Assembly (NCBI GenBank): GCA_031553835.1
Contig: JAVBKX010000001.1
Span: 1-64,000 of the forward strand
Direction of reading: 5' to 3'
From: JAVBKX01 sp031553835
GTDB taxonomy: Bacteria > Bacteroidota > Bacteroidia > Bacteroidales > Azobacteroidaceae
Length of the DNA: 64,000 nucleotides
The stretch's first letter is position 1. Each line of letters starts with the position of its first letter. The translations under genes and the position numbers were made by a program. Below are positions 50,075 to 60,373 of the stretch, one piece after another. The notes below the pieces were generated by a model. The model ran no database searches. It worked only from the letters and a program-made list of their open reading frames with translations, and was not told the origin of the DNA.

Positions 50075-51802
50075 ATGATTGAATTTGCACTCTTAAAAAA
50101 AAACTTAAAAAAATCGACAGAAGGGTTTAAAACGGTTCGGATGGCTATCCTTGGCGACAGCGCTACGCAATTTGTAGCGCAAGCAATCAAAGCCATGGGA
50201 GTGGAAAGCTCATTGAATTTGGAAATTTTCGAAGCCGAATTTAATCAAATTGACCGACAAATTTTAGATCCGTCATCAGAACTTTATCATTTTTCCGTAG
50301 ATGTTGTACTGATTTTTCAATCCAGCCACAAGTTACTACAAAAATACAACAAAACCGTAACGGACGGACGGCACCGGTTTGCCGAAGACAATATCTCCCA
50401 TATCCAACAATGGATTTCGGTTTTACAAACCAATACGAATGCAAAAATCATTTTTTGCAATTACACCGAAGAAGACGATCGTGTTTTCGGCCAATACGCC
50501 AATAAAGTAGAATCCGCTTTCATTTTTCAGCTTCGCAAGTTGAATTTTTCACTACAGGAATTAGCCTCGCTAACTCCCAATTTATATATTTGTGATTTAA
50601 GTACTATTCAAAATACAATCGGACGAGAAAAATTCTGGTCGCCCGCCATCTATACCAATACTGAAATGGTGGTAAGTATTGACGCTCTTCCCTATTTTGC
50701 TCATGCGGTCGTACAAATTATTGCTGCGTTCCAGGGTAATTTCAAAAAATGCATTATCCTCGATTTGGACAATACGATGTGGGGAGGCGTGATTGGAGAT
50801 GACGGACTGGAAAACATTCAAATAGGTTTGTTGGGCATCGGCAAGGCATTTACTGAATTACAGCATTGGGTGAAAAAATTGCAGCAGCGAGGCATTATTG
50901 TCGCCGTATGCAGTAAAAACACCGAATCAATCGCCAAAGAACCTTTCGAAAAACATCCCGACATGGTGCTTCGATTATCGGATATTGCCGTTTTTGTAGC
51001 CAATTGGGAAAACAAAGCTGATAATATTAGAAAAATTCAACGGATACTCAATATCGGTTTCGATTCCATGGTATTTGTCGATGATAACCCGTTTGAACGC
51101 AATATCGTTCGCGAAAACATTCCTCAAATCGTTGTTCCTGAACTACCGGAAGATCCGGCGCTCTATTTGGATTATTTATATGGATTGAATTTATTCGAAA
51201 CAGTGTCCTATTCCGGTGAAGATGCTAAACGCACAGAACAGTACCAAAAAGAAGCGGAACGAGTCGTTTTTCAAGAATCATTTACCAATGAAGATGACTT
51301 CTTAAAAAGCCTGAATATGATTTCAGACACGAAGTCTTTTGATAATTTTTCTATCCCGCGTATCGCTCAACTTTCACAACGATCCAATCAATTCAATTTA
51401 AGAACAATCAGATATACCGAAGAGGATGTAAAACGAATTGCGCAATCCGATCAATACGCCACATTCTCATTTACTTTAGAAGATAAATTTGGTGATAACG
51501 GTCTGATTTGCGCCATTATCTTAAAGAAAAAAGAGAACAAAACGTTGTTTATCGACACTTGGTTTATGAGCTGCCGGGTATTGAAACGAGGCATGGAAGC
51601 CTATACGCTAAATGCCATAGTGGCATTCGCCAAGGCCAATGGATATGATCAAATCGTTGGCGAATATATCCCAACTCCCAAAAATGAAATGGTACGCAAT
51701 CATTACCCTCAGTTGGGATTTGAAGCTACCGCTGACGAAAATCGTTGGCGCCTCGATGTCGCAGCATACGAAATAAAAAAGAATTACATAACTAAAAAAT
51801 AA
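50075..51802 (+). CDS. FkbH-like HAD-IIIC protein
   Basis: 575 aa with three parts: an N-terminal SGNH-like region (~20-210, MAILGDSATQF), a HAD-IIIC phosphatase (~225-370) with LDLDNTMWGG (Asp230, Asp232), VCSKN and FVDDNPFER, and a GNAT-like C-terminus (~430-570). FkbH enzymes take the phosphoglyceryl group of 1,3-bisphosphoglycerate, remove the phosphate and load glycerate on an acyl carrier protein. The ACP gene starts 15 nt later, which fits. Known members feed glyceryl- or methoxymalonyl-ACP into polyketides or polysaccharide modification. Confidence 0.9.
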   Translation: MIEFALLKKNLKKSTEGFKTVRMAILGDSATQFVAQAIKAMGVESSLNLEIFEAEFNQIDRQILDPSSELYHFSVDVVLIFQSSHKLLQKYNKTVTDGRHRFAEDNISHIQQWISVLQTNTNAKIIFCNYTEEDDRVFGQYANKVESAFIFQLRKLNFSLQELASLTPNLYICDLSTIQNTIGREKFWSPAIYTNTEMVVSIDALPYFAHAVVQIIAAFQGNFKKCIILDLDNTMWGGVIGDDGLENIQIGLLGIGKAFTELQHWVKKLQQRGIIVAVCSKNTESIAKEPFEKHPDMVLRLSDIAVFVANWENKADNIRKIQRILNIGFDSMVFVDDNPFERNIVRENIPQIVVPELPEDPALYLDYLYGLNLFETVSYSGEDAKRTEQYQKEAERVVFQESFTNEDDFLKSLNMISDTKSFDNFSIPRIAQLSQRSNQFNLRTIRYTEEDVKRIAQSDQYATFSFTLEDKFGDNGLICAIILKKKENKTLFIDTWFMSCRVLKRGMEAYTLNAIVAFAKANGYDQIVGEYIPTPKNEMVRNHYPQLGFEATADENRWRLDVAAYEIKKNYITKK

Positions 51803-51817
51803 AATAGTATTGATAAT

Positions 51818-52060
51818 ATGAATAAAACTGAACTTTTGCAACCAGTTGAAGACATTTTCAAAAATGTTCTTGATGAAGAAAATATTACCTTAACCGAAAC
51901 CACGACTGCCAATGATGTAGAAGGTTGGGACTCACTCACTCACATCCAGTTGATCGTAGCCATAGAAAAACATTTTAAAATCAAATTCTCCTCTAAAGAA
52001 ATTCTTTCATGGAATAACGTGGGAGAAATGCTCGACGCTATTTCTTCTAAATTACAATAA
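51818..52060 (+). CDS. Acyl carrier protein
   Basis: 80 aa, acidic four-helix ACP. The 4'-phosphopantetheine attachment Ser is in GWDSLTHIQL (Ser39), where most ACPs have DSL as well. It is distinct from a housekeeping fatty-acid ACP by context: it lies directly after fkbH and before an MBOAT gene, so it probably carries the three-carbon unit made by FkbH. Confidence 0.93.
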   Translation: MNKTELLQPVEDIFKNVLDEENITLTETTTANDVEGWDSLTHIQLIVAIEKHFKIKFSSKEILSWNNVGEMLDAISSKLQ

Positions 52061-52061
52061 A

Positions 52062-52168
52062 ATGATATTTTATCATATTGGAATTGTTGTTCAATCTATT
52101 GAAGAAACAACAAAATGTTTGTTTTTTAGCATTTAGATATTGGTTTAATTGAATTATTAGAAAAATAA
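52062..52168 (+). pseudogene. Collapsed VOC/glyoxalase-family gene relic
   Basis: ATG one base after the acp stop encodes MIFYHIGIVVQSIEETTKCL and then stops at 52134. The first 18 residues are the start of a VOC-family protein (FHHIGIVVxSIE). Just after, another frame reads DIGLIELLEK and stops at 52166, like the metal-ligand strand of VOC proteins. The middle is deleted. FkbH-ACP clusters often carry a VOC gene at this position, so this one seems recently lost. Confidence 0.6.
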
Positions 52169-52169
52169 G

Positions 52170-53615
52170 ATGTCATTCAGCTCGATTACATTTTTGCTCT
52201 TTTTTATTGTCGTTTTTTCTCTGTACTATTTGGTATTGAAAGAAAAAACCAAACAACAAAATATATTATTACTTGTTGCCAGTTATGTATTTTATGCCTG
52301 GACAGATTGGCGCTTTTTGCCTTTACTCATAGTAGCTACTGTGGGATTTTACGGCATTGGGATTGCCATCGTTGATGCAAAAACGGAAAAGCGGCAACAA
52401 TTATTTACAACGTTAGGAGTAATGCTTGGCATCGGCGTATTATTATATTTTAAATACACGAACTTCTTTATATCTTCATTCAAGACTTTATTTGAAAGTT
52501 TAGGATTACAAACTAATCTGCACACTTTCAATATCATTGTACCGATAGGCATCAGTTTCTATACTTTTCGCTTGCTGAGCTATATAATTGACATTCAGCG
52601 TGGCAAATATAAACCTACACGCGACATCGTCACATTTGCTACTTATGTGGCTTTTTTTCCTTGTATGATTTCAGGACCAATAGATCGGCCAGCAACCTTG
52701 ATTCCGCAACTACAAAACAAACGAATATTCGACTATTCCCTGGCTGTCGATGGCTTGAGGCAATTTTTATGGGGATTATTCAAAAAAGTAGTAGTAGCAG
52801 ACAACTGTGCAGAGTATGTCAATATGGTGTTTGCCGGAGATTATCAACCGGAGAGAGGCAGTACATTGCTTTTGGCTGCCATATTTTATTCATTTCAAAT
52901 GTATGCTGATTTTTCAGGGTATTCCGATATGGCGATTGGTATATCAAAAGTATTAGGACTTCGTGTGACCAAAAACTTTGCTTATCCGTTTTTCGCTCAA
53001 AATATTGCAGAATATTGGCGTAAATGGCATATATCCCTGACCTCCTGGTTAACAGATTATATATTTATGCCTCTTAATATAAAATGGCGAAATTGGGGGA
53101 ACTGGGGAATGATTTTGGCTATTATTGTTAATTTTGTGCTCTGTGGTTTATGGCATGGAGACAATTGGACATTTGTGTTATGGGGATTTTATCATGGATT
53201 ATTGTTTATCCCATTAATTTTGTCGGGCGCAATGTTTAAAAAGAATAAAATAGTCACCTACAAGTGGGGATTTCCAACACCTAAAGTCCTGCTAAACATT
53301 TCATTAACCTTTGGTCTGGTTACAATTGGTTTAGTCTTTTTCCGGGCTAATAGCATTGGACATGCTGTAGAGTATTTCGGAGGGATGGTACAATGGGATA
53401 CATTTAAAGCTTTATATAGGATCATTAGCACCAAAGAAGGCTGGTTAATTCTGTCTATGGTATTAGTAGAGTGGACACAGCGGAACCAGGAATATGGTTT
53501 GGAATTATCTTCTATAAAACGACAATGGGTGAGACATACTATTTATATTCTTATCATCATTAGTATTATTTGGTTTATGGGTGAAAATGAACAATTTATT
53601 TATGCTAAATTTTGA
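52170..53615 (+). CDS. MBOAT-family O-acyltransferase (AlgI/DltB-like)
   Basis: 481 aa with ~11 membrane helices. Conserved parts are YADFSGYSDMAIG, YWRKWHISLTSWLTDYIFMP and the catalytic His in CGLWHGDNW. MBOAT proteins such as AlgI and DltB move an acyl group across the membrane from a thioester carrier onto a polymer outside. Here the ACP encoded two features upstream is the natural donor. The polymer is unknown; no glycosyltransferase genes lie within the cluster. Confidence 0.92.
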   Translation: MSFSSITFLLFFIVVFSLYYLVLKEKTKQQNILLLVASYVFYAWTDWRFLPLLIVATVGFYGIGIAIVDAKTEKRQQLFTTLGVMLGIGVLLYFKYTNFFISSFKTLFESLGLQTNLHTFNIIVPIGISFYTFRLLSYIIDIQRGKYKPTRDIVTFATYVAFFPCMISGPIDRPATLIPQLQNKRIFDYSLAVDGLRQFLWGLFKKVVVADNCAEYVNMVFAGDYQPERGSTLLLAAIFYSFQMYADFSGYSDMAIGISKVLGLRVTKNFAYPFFAQNIAEYWRKWHISLTSWLTDYIFMPLNIKWRNWGNWGMILAIIVNFVLCGLWHGDNWTFVLWGFYHGLLFIPLILSGAMFKKNKIVTYKWGFPTPKVLLNISLTFGLVTIGLVFFRANSIGHAVEYFGGMVQWDTFKALYRIISTKEGWLILSMVLVEWTQRNQEYGLELSSIKRQWVRHTIYILIIISIIWFMGENEQFIYAKF

Positions 53616-53621
53616 AATATT

Positions 53622-54650
53622 ATGAAACAATTTATCATAAAAAGCCTTTTTTACTTCCTGCCATTCTGTGCCCTTTATGGAGGATATAAAATTTTAAATC
53701 AACATACTTCAGGAGATATTGGCCAACTTGGACAAATTCCATTTGGATATAAGTATGTGTCTTTTTTAGAGCAAAATTACTTACCTGACAATTTAACAAT
53801 AGACACAATTCCAGTTTGTTATGACAGGCTCCAGGTAGCAAATGCTTCAAAAATATTCACCATTGGCGATTCATTTGGCGATCAGGGAATATTTGGTTAT
53901 CAAAATTATTTGGCGCACTCGTTGGGAGAAAAAGTAACAAGTATTAAAGTTAACGACTGGCCTGCAGTAGCCGCAGCATCATTGTTACGTAGTGGAATTA
54001 TCGATAGTTCGGTTTGTCGTATAGTTATAGTAGAAAATGGAGATAGATATGCTATTGAAGGACTATGCAATATTGATTTTGAAAAACAATATGAAGTAGC
54101 CAAAATAAGTACAAATAAGAATCTGAACCGACAAAATGTTAGTAAAAAAACGGACCTCTTCAGGCTATGTTCATCTATACGTTTGCAGTTTGGGTATAAT
54201 AGCCCAATAATGAAATTCGATTTGAAACAAGATTGTTTCACGCATGATCGTTATTCAAAAACAATGTTTTTTTACAAGGAAGATCTGCGTTTCAAATACC
54301 TCACTCCTGCTGATATTGAAAAAGCAAAAGCAAATCTTATTCTACTCAATGAAAAATTCGCAGAAAAAGGGATTAAATTAATCTATCTTATTCCAACCGA
54401 TAAATATGATGCATACCGTCCGTTTGCTACAGATAATTCTCTCCCTCTCGATGCAGCATCGGATGATCTTATAAATGCTCCCGGCGTTTGTGTGATCAAT
54501 ACAAAACCTATGATTCAGGAGATGATCAGAAACGGAGAAAAAGATGTGTATATGGTAAATGACACCCATTGGTCATACAAAGGAAGCAAAGCTGCTGCAC
54601 AAATTATCGCTCATAAAATTGATTCGTTGGGAGTTTTGAAAGCTATCTGA
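53622..54650 (+). CDS. SGNH/AlgX-like membrane-anchored acyltransferase partner
   Basis: 342 aa. One N-terminal membrane helix (FIIKSLFYFLPFCALYGGY), then an extracytoplasmic SGNH domain with FTIGDSFGDQG (Ser in block I) and NDTHWSYKGSKAAA (Asp/His in block V). This is the layout of AlgJ/AlgX and DltD, which receive the acyl group from the MBOAT protein and place it on the polymer. The start is 6 nt after the MBOAT gene. A terminator follows. Confidence 0.85.
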   Translation: MKQFIIKSLFYFLPFCALYGGYKILNQHTSGDIGQLGQIPFGYKYVSFLEQNYLPDNLTIDTIPVCYDRLQVANASKIFTIGDSFGDQGIFGYQNYLAHSLGEKVTSIKVNDWPAVAAASLLRSGIIDSSVCRIVIVENGDRYAIEGLCNIDFEKQYEVAKISTNKNLNRQNVSKKTDLFRLCSSIRLQFGYNSPIMKFDLKQDCFTHDRYSKTMFFYKEDLRFKYLTPADIEKAKANLILLNEKFAEKGIKLIYLIPTDKYDAYRPFATDNSLPLDAASDDLINAPGVCVINTKPMIQEMIRNGEKDVYMVNDTHWSYKGSKAAAQIIAHKIDSLGVLKAI

Positions 54651-54666
54651 AATGAGGATAAACACA

Positions 54667-54694
54667 AATAGACCGCTTTTTCAAGCAGTCTATT
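54667..54694 (+). terminator. Terminator-like hairpin after the acylation cluster
   Basis: AATAGAC (54667-54673) with GTCTATT (54688-54694), extended after one mismatch by GCTT/AAGC around a 4-nt loop. It lies 16 nt after the SGNH stop. Confidence 0.6.
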
Positions 54695-54742
54695 CTATCT
54701 ATCCGACTTTCAACCTCTTTTGAGGCTAAAGGTTACACATTG

Positions 54743-54964
54743 TCAGTATTCCTCTTCGTTGAAGAAAAAATCCTCTTTACTCGGATAATCCGGCCATATA
54801 TCCTCGATACATTCGTATATTTCTCCTTCGTCCTCCATTTCCTGGAGGTTTTCTATTACTTCGAGCGGAGCCCCCGAACGCAATGCAAAATCTATTAATT
54901 CGTCTTTCGTTGCTGGCCAGGGTGCGTCTTCCAGTTTGGAAGCTAATTCTAATGTCCAATACAT
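54743..54964 (-). CDS. DUF2795-type small acidic protein
   Basis: 73 aa and strongly acidic. It has the core WPATKDELIDFALRSGAPLE followed by VIENLQEME, matching the DUF2795 helix pattern (P-x3-KxELIxxA...GA), and ends in an acidic tail (DFFFNEEEY). Bacteroidota carry one conserved copy, function unknown. It stands alone, upstream of nothing on its strand but the terminator. Confidence 0.8.
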   Translation of the reverse strand: MYWTLELASKLEDAPWPATKDELIDFALRSGAPLEVIENLQEMEDEGEIYECIEDIWPDYPSKEDFFFNEEEY

Positions 54965-55039
54965 AATAAAAAGTTAACTAACCGTATATTTTTATCAATT
55001 AATATTCTCAAATTTTTCGCAAAAGTATAACAATATATT

Positions 55040-55600
55040 TTATTTACAAGGATTCTCCCAAAGAATTTCTTGTCCATGAGTATCAAAACACTCTTTTCGT
55101 GCTAATACAAAAAAATAATCCGATAACCGATTCACATAATGCAATAACAATGGATCAACAGGATCTGTTTCCTGCAAGTGACATACAATGCGCTCCATAC
55201 GGCGGCAAACAGTACGACAGACATGCGCCACAGCAGACGCTTCGCTTCCTCCAGGCAATATAAAATGGGTAAGCCGTGGCAATTGCTCATCGATAGAATC
55301 AATTTCAGATTCCAACTCATCAATATTTTGTTGTTGAATCATAACCGAAACTTCCTCATTGGCAACATATTCGGTAGCCAAATTCCCTCCCATTACAAAT
55401 AATGTATTCTGAATAGCCAGCAACACCTGCCTGTCATGTTCATTGAACACTTTTTCCCGTAATAGCCCGACAAAGGCATTCAATTCATCGACGGTTCCGT
55501 ATGCCTCTAAACGTAAGTGCGTTTTTAAGACTCTCTTTCCTCCCGCTAAGGATGTGAAACCTCCATCTCCGCTTCTTGTGTATATTTTGCTTTTTGCCAT
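55040..55600 (-). CDS. Cob(I)alamin adenosyltransferase, PduO type
   Basis: The ATG at 55600 gives MAKSKIYTRSGDGGFTSLAG, the conserved PduO start; 186 aa. The ATP-binding N-terminus, then VCRTVCRRMERIV and VNRLSDYFFVLARKE in the helical bundle confirm the family. It adenosylates cob(I)alamin to coenzyme B12, needed by methylmalonyl-CoA mutase and thus by the decarboxylase pathway at 20.6-25.3 kb. Its start lies inside the 3' end of the upstream methyltransferase gene. Confidence 0.92.
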   Translation of the reverse strand: MAKSKIYTRSGDGGFTSLAGGKRVLKTHLRLEAYGTVDELNAFVGLLREKVFNEHDRQVLLAIQNTLFVMGGNLATEYVANEEVSVMIQQQNIDELESEIDSIDEQLPRLTHFILPGGSEASAVAHVCRTVCRRMERIVCHLQETDPVDPLLLHYVNRLSDYFFVLARKECFDTHGQEILWENPCK

Positions 55601-56378
55601 AGTTAAAATAAGTAATATAATCTTTTTTGTACATTCTGTTGCTTGCAAAAACGATGCCTAAAGCGTATAAATCCATTGTCATACCTCCTTGTATTTGCAC
55701 TTTGATCGTTTTCCAGACTTGCTGCATATTTTTATTGCGATGAATTCCATCAATAATCAACACAGAATCTTTACGAATATATTGCAAACACATGTTGACT
55801 ATCTTTCCGGTCAGTTCCGGATTATGTGCCGTATCTATAAATATCAGGTCAAATCCACAACATTGCTCCTGCAACGTCTTTTCAATAACATTGAGGCTAA
55901 TTCCCATGCAAAAATGCAGGTTTTCCAATCCCAATTTCCCAGCTTTATCCTTAGCTGCCTCAATCAATTCTTTTCGATGTTCCAATGCTACACAACTGCA
56001 ATTAGAATCAGCAGAAGCCAAATACAAGCTCATCACTCCTGATGACGATCCGACATTTAGAACAGATGTTGCTTTAAAAAAGTTCACCAGGCGAAATAAT
56101 AAGGCTCCATACTTTCGGTGATGACATTCTTTAAGGGTAATTTCACCGATCGTTTTTTTCTTTATTTTGCCCGATCGTCCCAAATAAGAGACAAGAGTAG
56201 TATCATCTATCAACTCCTGCCGCATTTTTTCTATCTCGTCAAAAACATAATAGGGATACTTTTCTTCTATAACCTTGGTTATCAAACTATAGGCTAAAGG
56301 AGAATGTATGCCGTATCCTTTACGATGGCGTAATTTACGATACAATTTAATCCCTTGAGGTAAAACAGGCAGCTTCAT
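55485..56378 (-). CDS. Class I SAM-dependent methyltransferase (O-methyltransferase-like)
   Basis: 297 aa. SAM motif I is SVLNVGSSSGVMSLYLA (~107), followed by an acidic SAM-binding position near CVALEHRKEL and DLIFIDTAHN. The typical end would lie near ITYF (about residue 257). Here the frame continues ~40 basic residues (GKKQNIHKKRRWRFHILSG) while running through the start of the adenosyltransferase gene in another frame, a 116-nt same-strand overlap. This suggests loss of the original stop. The substrate is unknown. Confidence 0.8.
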   Translation of the reverse strand: MKLPVLPQGIKLYRKLRHRKGYGIHSPLAYSLITKVIEEKYPYYVFDEIEKMRQELIDDTTLVSYLGRSGKIKKKTIGEITLKECHHRKYGALLFRLVNFFKATSVLNVGSSSGVMSLYLASADSNCSCVALEHRKELIEAAKDKAGKLGLENLHFCMGISLNVIEKTLQEQCCGFDLIFIDTAHNPELTGKIVNMCLQYIRKDSVLIIDGIHRNKNMQQVWKTIKVQIQGGMTMDLYALGIVFASNRMYKKDYITYFNYGKKQNIHKKRRWRFHILSGRKESLKNALTFRGIRNRR

Positions 56379-56435
56379 CTGTCCAAAAATTATTCAAAGA
56401 TAACTTTTTTATCTTTCTATGTTAAGAAATATTAG

Positions 56436-56443
56436 TATTTTTG
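56436..56443 (+). promoter_or_regulatory. -7 box of the operon ending in dprA
   Basis: TATTTTTG, 58 nt before the ATG at 56502. Confidence 0.5.
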
Positions 56444-56501
56444 TTCGCTAATAGAATTATTTTTGTATCATTGTTCACAGAAAACAAGCATAAATCAACA
56501 C

Positions 56502-57743
56502 ATGAAAAAAACAGCTATTTCCATCATTATCATCCTCCTGGCTCTCGGCATTTGCTATGTCGGATGGAAACTATGGGACAATCACCTAAATGAAGAACGT
56601 GTCGATGAGTTGGAAATGCCGCATGTAGCACAGGATACTGTCCCCAAACCCATCGAAGCCCCTGTTACTCATCAATATACGCCATGGAATAGCCTTTCCT
56701 GGCGGGGACAACATTTATCCGGCACACAGGCCACCCACCTGCTCGAAGTTTTTTCCAAACAACTCAATTTGCGCAATATCGGGGAAATATGCCAACCCGA
56801 ATACGCTTTATATTTCCGTCATGTCACCGACGAAAATTACAATGCCAGACCTGCTACCATTTTACTAAAAATCAACAGCATACTCTGTTCTACCGGTCGA
56901 AAAAATGACAACATACTCTCCTTATATGCACATTTAAGGCAATTCAAAAACTTAATAACATCCAAAGGATACCACTATATTAACTTACTACACCGAAGTT
57001 ATTCCCTGTATTGTCAAGGAAATGCATCTCCCAATGAAAATTTGTTGCAACAAGCTTACGCTTCCCTGCGTAAAGGGAAGTCCCGTTCGGTATCCGACAA
57101 GTTAAAACCGGTTTTAGGTGATTCCTTTATAAAAGATCTGGCTGCTGATGGATATAAAATAGAAGAAATTGAATGGGCATGTTCTTTTTGGCCTCGCAGG
57201 GCTTCTGAAAAAAATATATATGCTTTATATGCAATTGTAAAAGACCTGCTTGCGAATGAAAACATGGGAACTCCCGGATTTGCACCCGGAAGTTTGACTC
57301 ACGAATCCATTCCGGCCAATAAGACCGGTCTCCAAACGTTTCGCAGTTATCATCTTTCCGATGGGAGCCTTAAGTGCACTTATAGCTATGACCGGCATGG
57401 CAAAAGAACGGGAAATTGGGTGCTTCAACCTACTAACAGTAAGAAAGTGATCGAATGCCGCATGGATAATGATGTTCCTGATGGCGCCTATGTGATTTGG
57501 CTACCCAATCAATCGGCACGGTATATATTCAACAATGGACATTTGGATTCAAAAGCATTCTACAGACAGCAACGATTAATTTTTGAAGATTTTTATCAAA
57601 GAGAACTCCGGAACAAACATATCGCATATCATTATTATCCTTCGGGAGAATTATATAAAACTGAAACCTGGATTAAAAGCTATATGGCAGAACAAGTTAT
57701 CTATAACGAAGATGGAAGTGTTCAAGCCAGCACGTATTTCTAA
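56502..57743 (+). CDS. Membrane-anchored protein with YwqK/MORN-like C-terminus
   Basis: The ATG at 56502 (MKKTAISIIIILLALGICYV) is preferred to a TTG at 56463; 413 aa. One N-terminal membrane helix leaves the rest in the periplasm. The last ~130 residues carry repeats such as CTYSYDRHGKRTGNWVL, DNDVPDGAYVIWLPN and YHYYPSGELYKTETW, the pattern of YwqK/MORN-like proteins. The middle is unrecognised. It heads a compact operon with a thioesterase and dprA. Confidence 0.7.
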   Translation: MKKTAISIIIILLALGICYVGWKLWDNHLNEERVDELEMPHVAQDTVPKPIEAPVTHQYTPWNSLSWRGQHLSGTQATHLLEVFSKQLNLRNIGEICQPEYALYFRHVTDENYNARPATILLKINSILCSTGRKNDNILSLYAHLRQFKNLITSKGYHYINLLHRSYSLYCQGNASPNENLLQQAYASLRKGKSRSVSDKLKPVLGDSFIKDLAADGYKIEEIEWACSFWPRRASEKNIYALYAIVKDLLANENMGTPGFAPGSLTHESIPANKTGLQTFRSYHLSDGSLKCTYSYDRHGKRTGNWVLQPTNSKKVIECRMDNDVPDGAYVIWLPNQSARYIFNNGHLDSKAFYRQQRLIFEDFYQRELRNKHIAYHYYPSGELYKTETWIKSYMAEQVIYNEDGSVQASTYF

Positions 57744-57751
57744 ATTTGTCT

Positions 57752-58138
57752 ATGTTTGAAATAAAATTAAAAGTTCGTGACTACGAATGCGACACGCAGG
57801 GAGTGGTAAATAATGCCAACTATTTACATTACCTGGAACATACCCGGCATGAATTTTTGGAAAATCTTGGCGTCTCTTTTTTGCAATTGCAAAAAGAAAA
57901 AATTGATCCTATGGTAGTGCATATCGACATCCGCTACAAGTTGGCGCTAACGGGAAGCGACCAAATTATCTCCCGTCTGAAATATAAGCGGGAAGGCATA
58001 AAACTCATCTTTTTGCAGGAAATTTTCAGGGAAAAGGATGGACAATGTTGCTGTCGGGCAACCGTAGATGTGATAGTTTTACAAGCAGGAAAATTAACCA
58101 GAGGCGATTATTTTGATGAAATGCTGAAGAAATATTAA
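57752..58138 (+). CDS. Acyl-CoA thioesterase, 4HBT/YbgC type
   Basis: The ATG at 57752 gives MFEIKLKVRDYECDTQGVVN, 128 aa. The hotdog fold signature is DYECDTQGVVNNANYLHYLE, with the catalytic Asp of 4HBT enzymes in the first part. It hydrolyses short acyl-CoA or acyl-ACP thioesters. It starts 8 nt after the upstream gene and ends 8 nt before dprA, so they form one transcript. Confidence 0.9.
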   Translation: MFEIKLKVRDYECDTQGVVNNANYLHYLEHTRHEFLENLGVSFLQLQKEKIDPMVVHIDIRYKLALTGSDQIISRLKYKREGIKLIFLQEIFREKDGQCCCRATVDVIVLQAGKLTRGDYFDEMLKKY

Positions 58139-58146
58139 CGACAACA

Positions 58147-59336
<1,190 letters not shown>

Positions 59337-59339
<3 letters not shown>

Positions 59340-60275
59340 AAGCCATTTTTTCTTTTTGAAAAACCATAAAATAAAAACAGAAGTAAGTATCATTAACCCA
59401 ATAGAGCCCCAAAATCCGAATCCATGGTGTAATCCCGGCATATAGTCGAAATTCATGCCATATATGCTGGCCAGCAATGTAGGTGGCATAAAGATGACAG
59501 TAATAATCGTGAAAATCTTGATGATTTTATTCTGTTCGATATTAACAAACCCGAGGAAAGTATCCTGTAAATAATCCAGACGATCGAAGCTGAAACGAAT
59601 ATGTTCGAGCAACGAATTGATGTCTTTGATTAAGATATTCAATTTGGGATATAAATCATGGGGAATCAACGAACTCCTGAGCATATTGGACACAGCCCGT
59701 TGTTTGTCTATAATATTTTCCCGAAGAATCATCGTTTTTTCCTGCAAGTTCTTAATTTGCAACAAAATATCCTCATCCGCATCTTGAATACTATTACTCA
59801 GATTTGTAATTTCCGAGGTAATATTTTCAACCATATCGGCATCAAATTCAATACGGGTTTCAAAAAGTGCCAAAAATACATGGTATCCGGTCGGATAATT
59901 CCGGGGATTTGCAAATATTTTTTTAGTCGTTTCATTAAAAGAAGCCAGTTCTTCGCTTCGAACCGAAATCAAGATGTCATTTTTCAGTATAAATGACACC
60001 GGATTTTTTTCGTAATTATTCAGCAGGAAGTTGGTATTTACCACCAATGTATCGCCTGTCTCGATGTAACGGGAAGAAGTTTCAATCTCAATCATTTCTT
60101 CTTCTTCCTGAATATAAATCTTCAGATAGTCCTCCAATTGGCTCTCGATTTCCTCATCAGCATCATTCAAATCAATCCACAAAAATTGATCTGTAGGCGT
60201 TTTTTTCAGAAACTCAATACTGCGACTAAGCCTCACTACCCCATCTTTGTTGTAAAAGAGTCTGATTTCCGACAT
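59337..60275 (-). CDS. corA: CorA-family Mg2+/Co2+ transporter
   Basis: The ATG at 60275 (MSEIRLFYNKDG) gives 312 aa, the family length; the upstream in-frame codons lie in the spacer. A long cytoplasmic funnel with acidic and helical stretches is followed by two membrane helices at the C-terminus, with the selectivity motif GMN in SIYGMNFDYMPG and a basic tail (FFKKKKWL). It forms a pentameric divalent cation channel. Confidence 0.93.
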
Positions 60276-60373
60276 ACATTTTGGCTTAAGGAAGTTAATA
60301 AATCGGGTTGCCACGCAAAAAGCGTACAAAAATAGAAAAAATTTTTGTAATTGCAACAGATAGAATGGATAAA

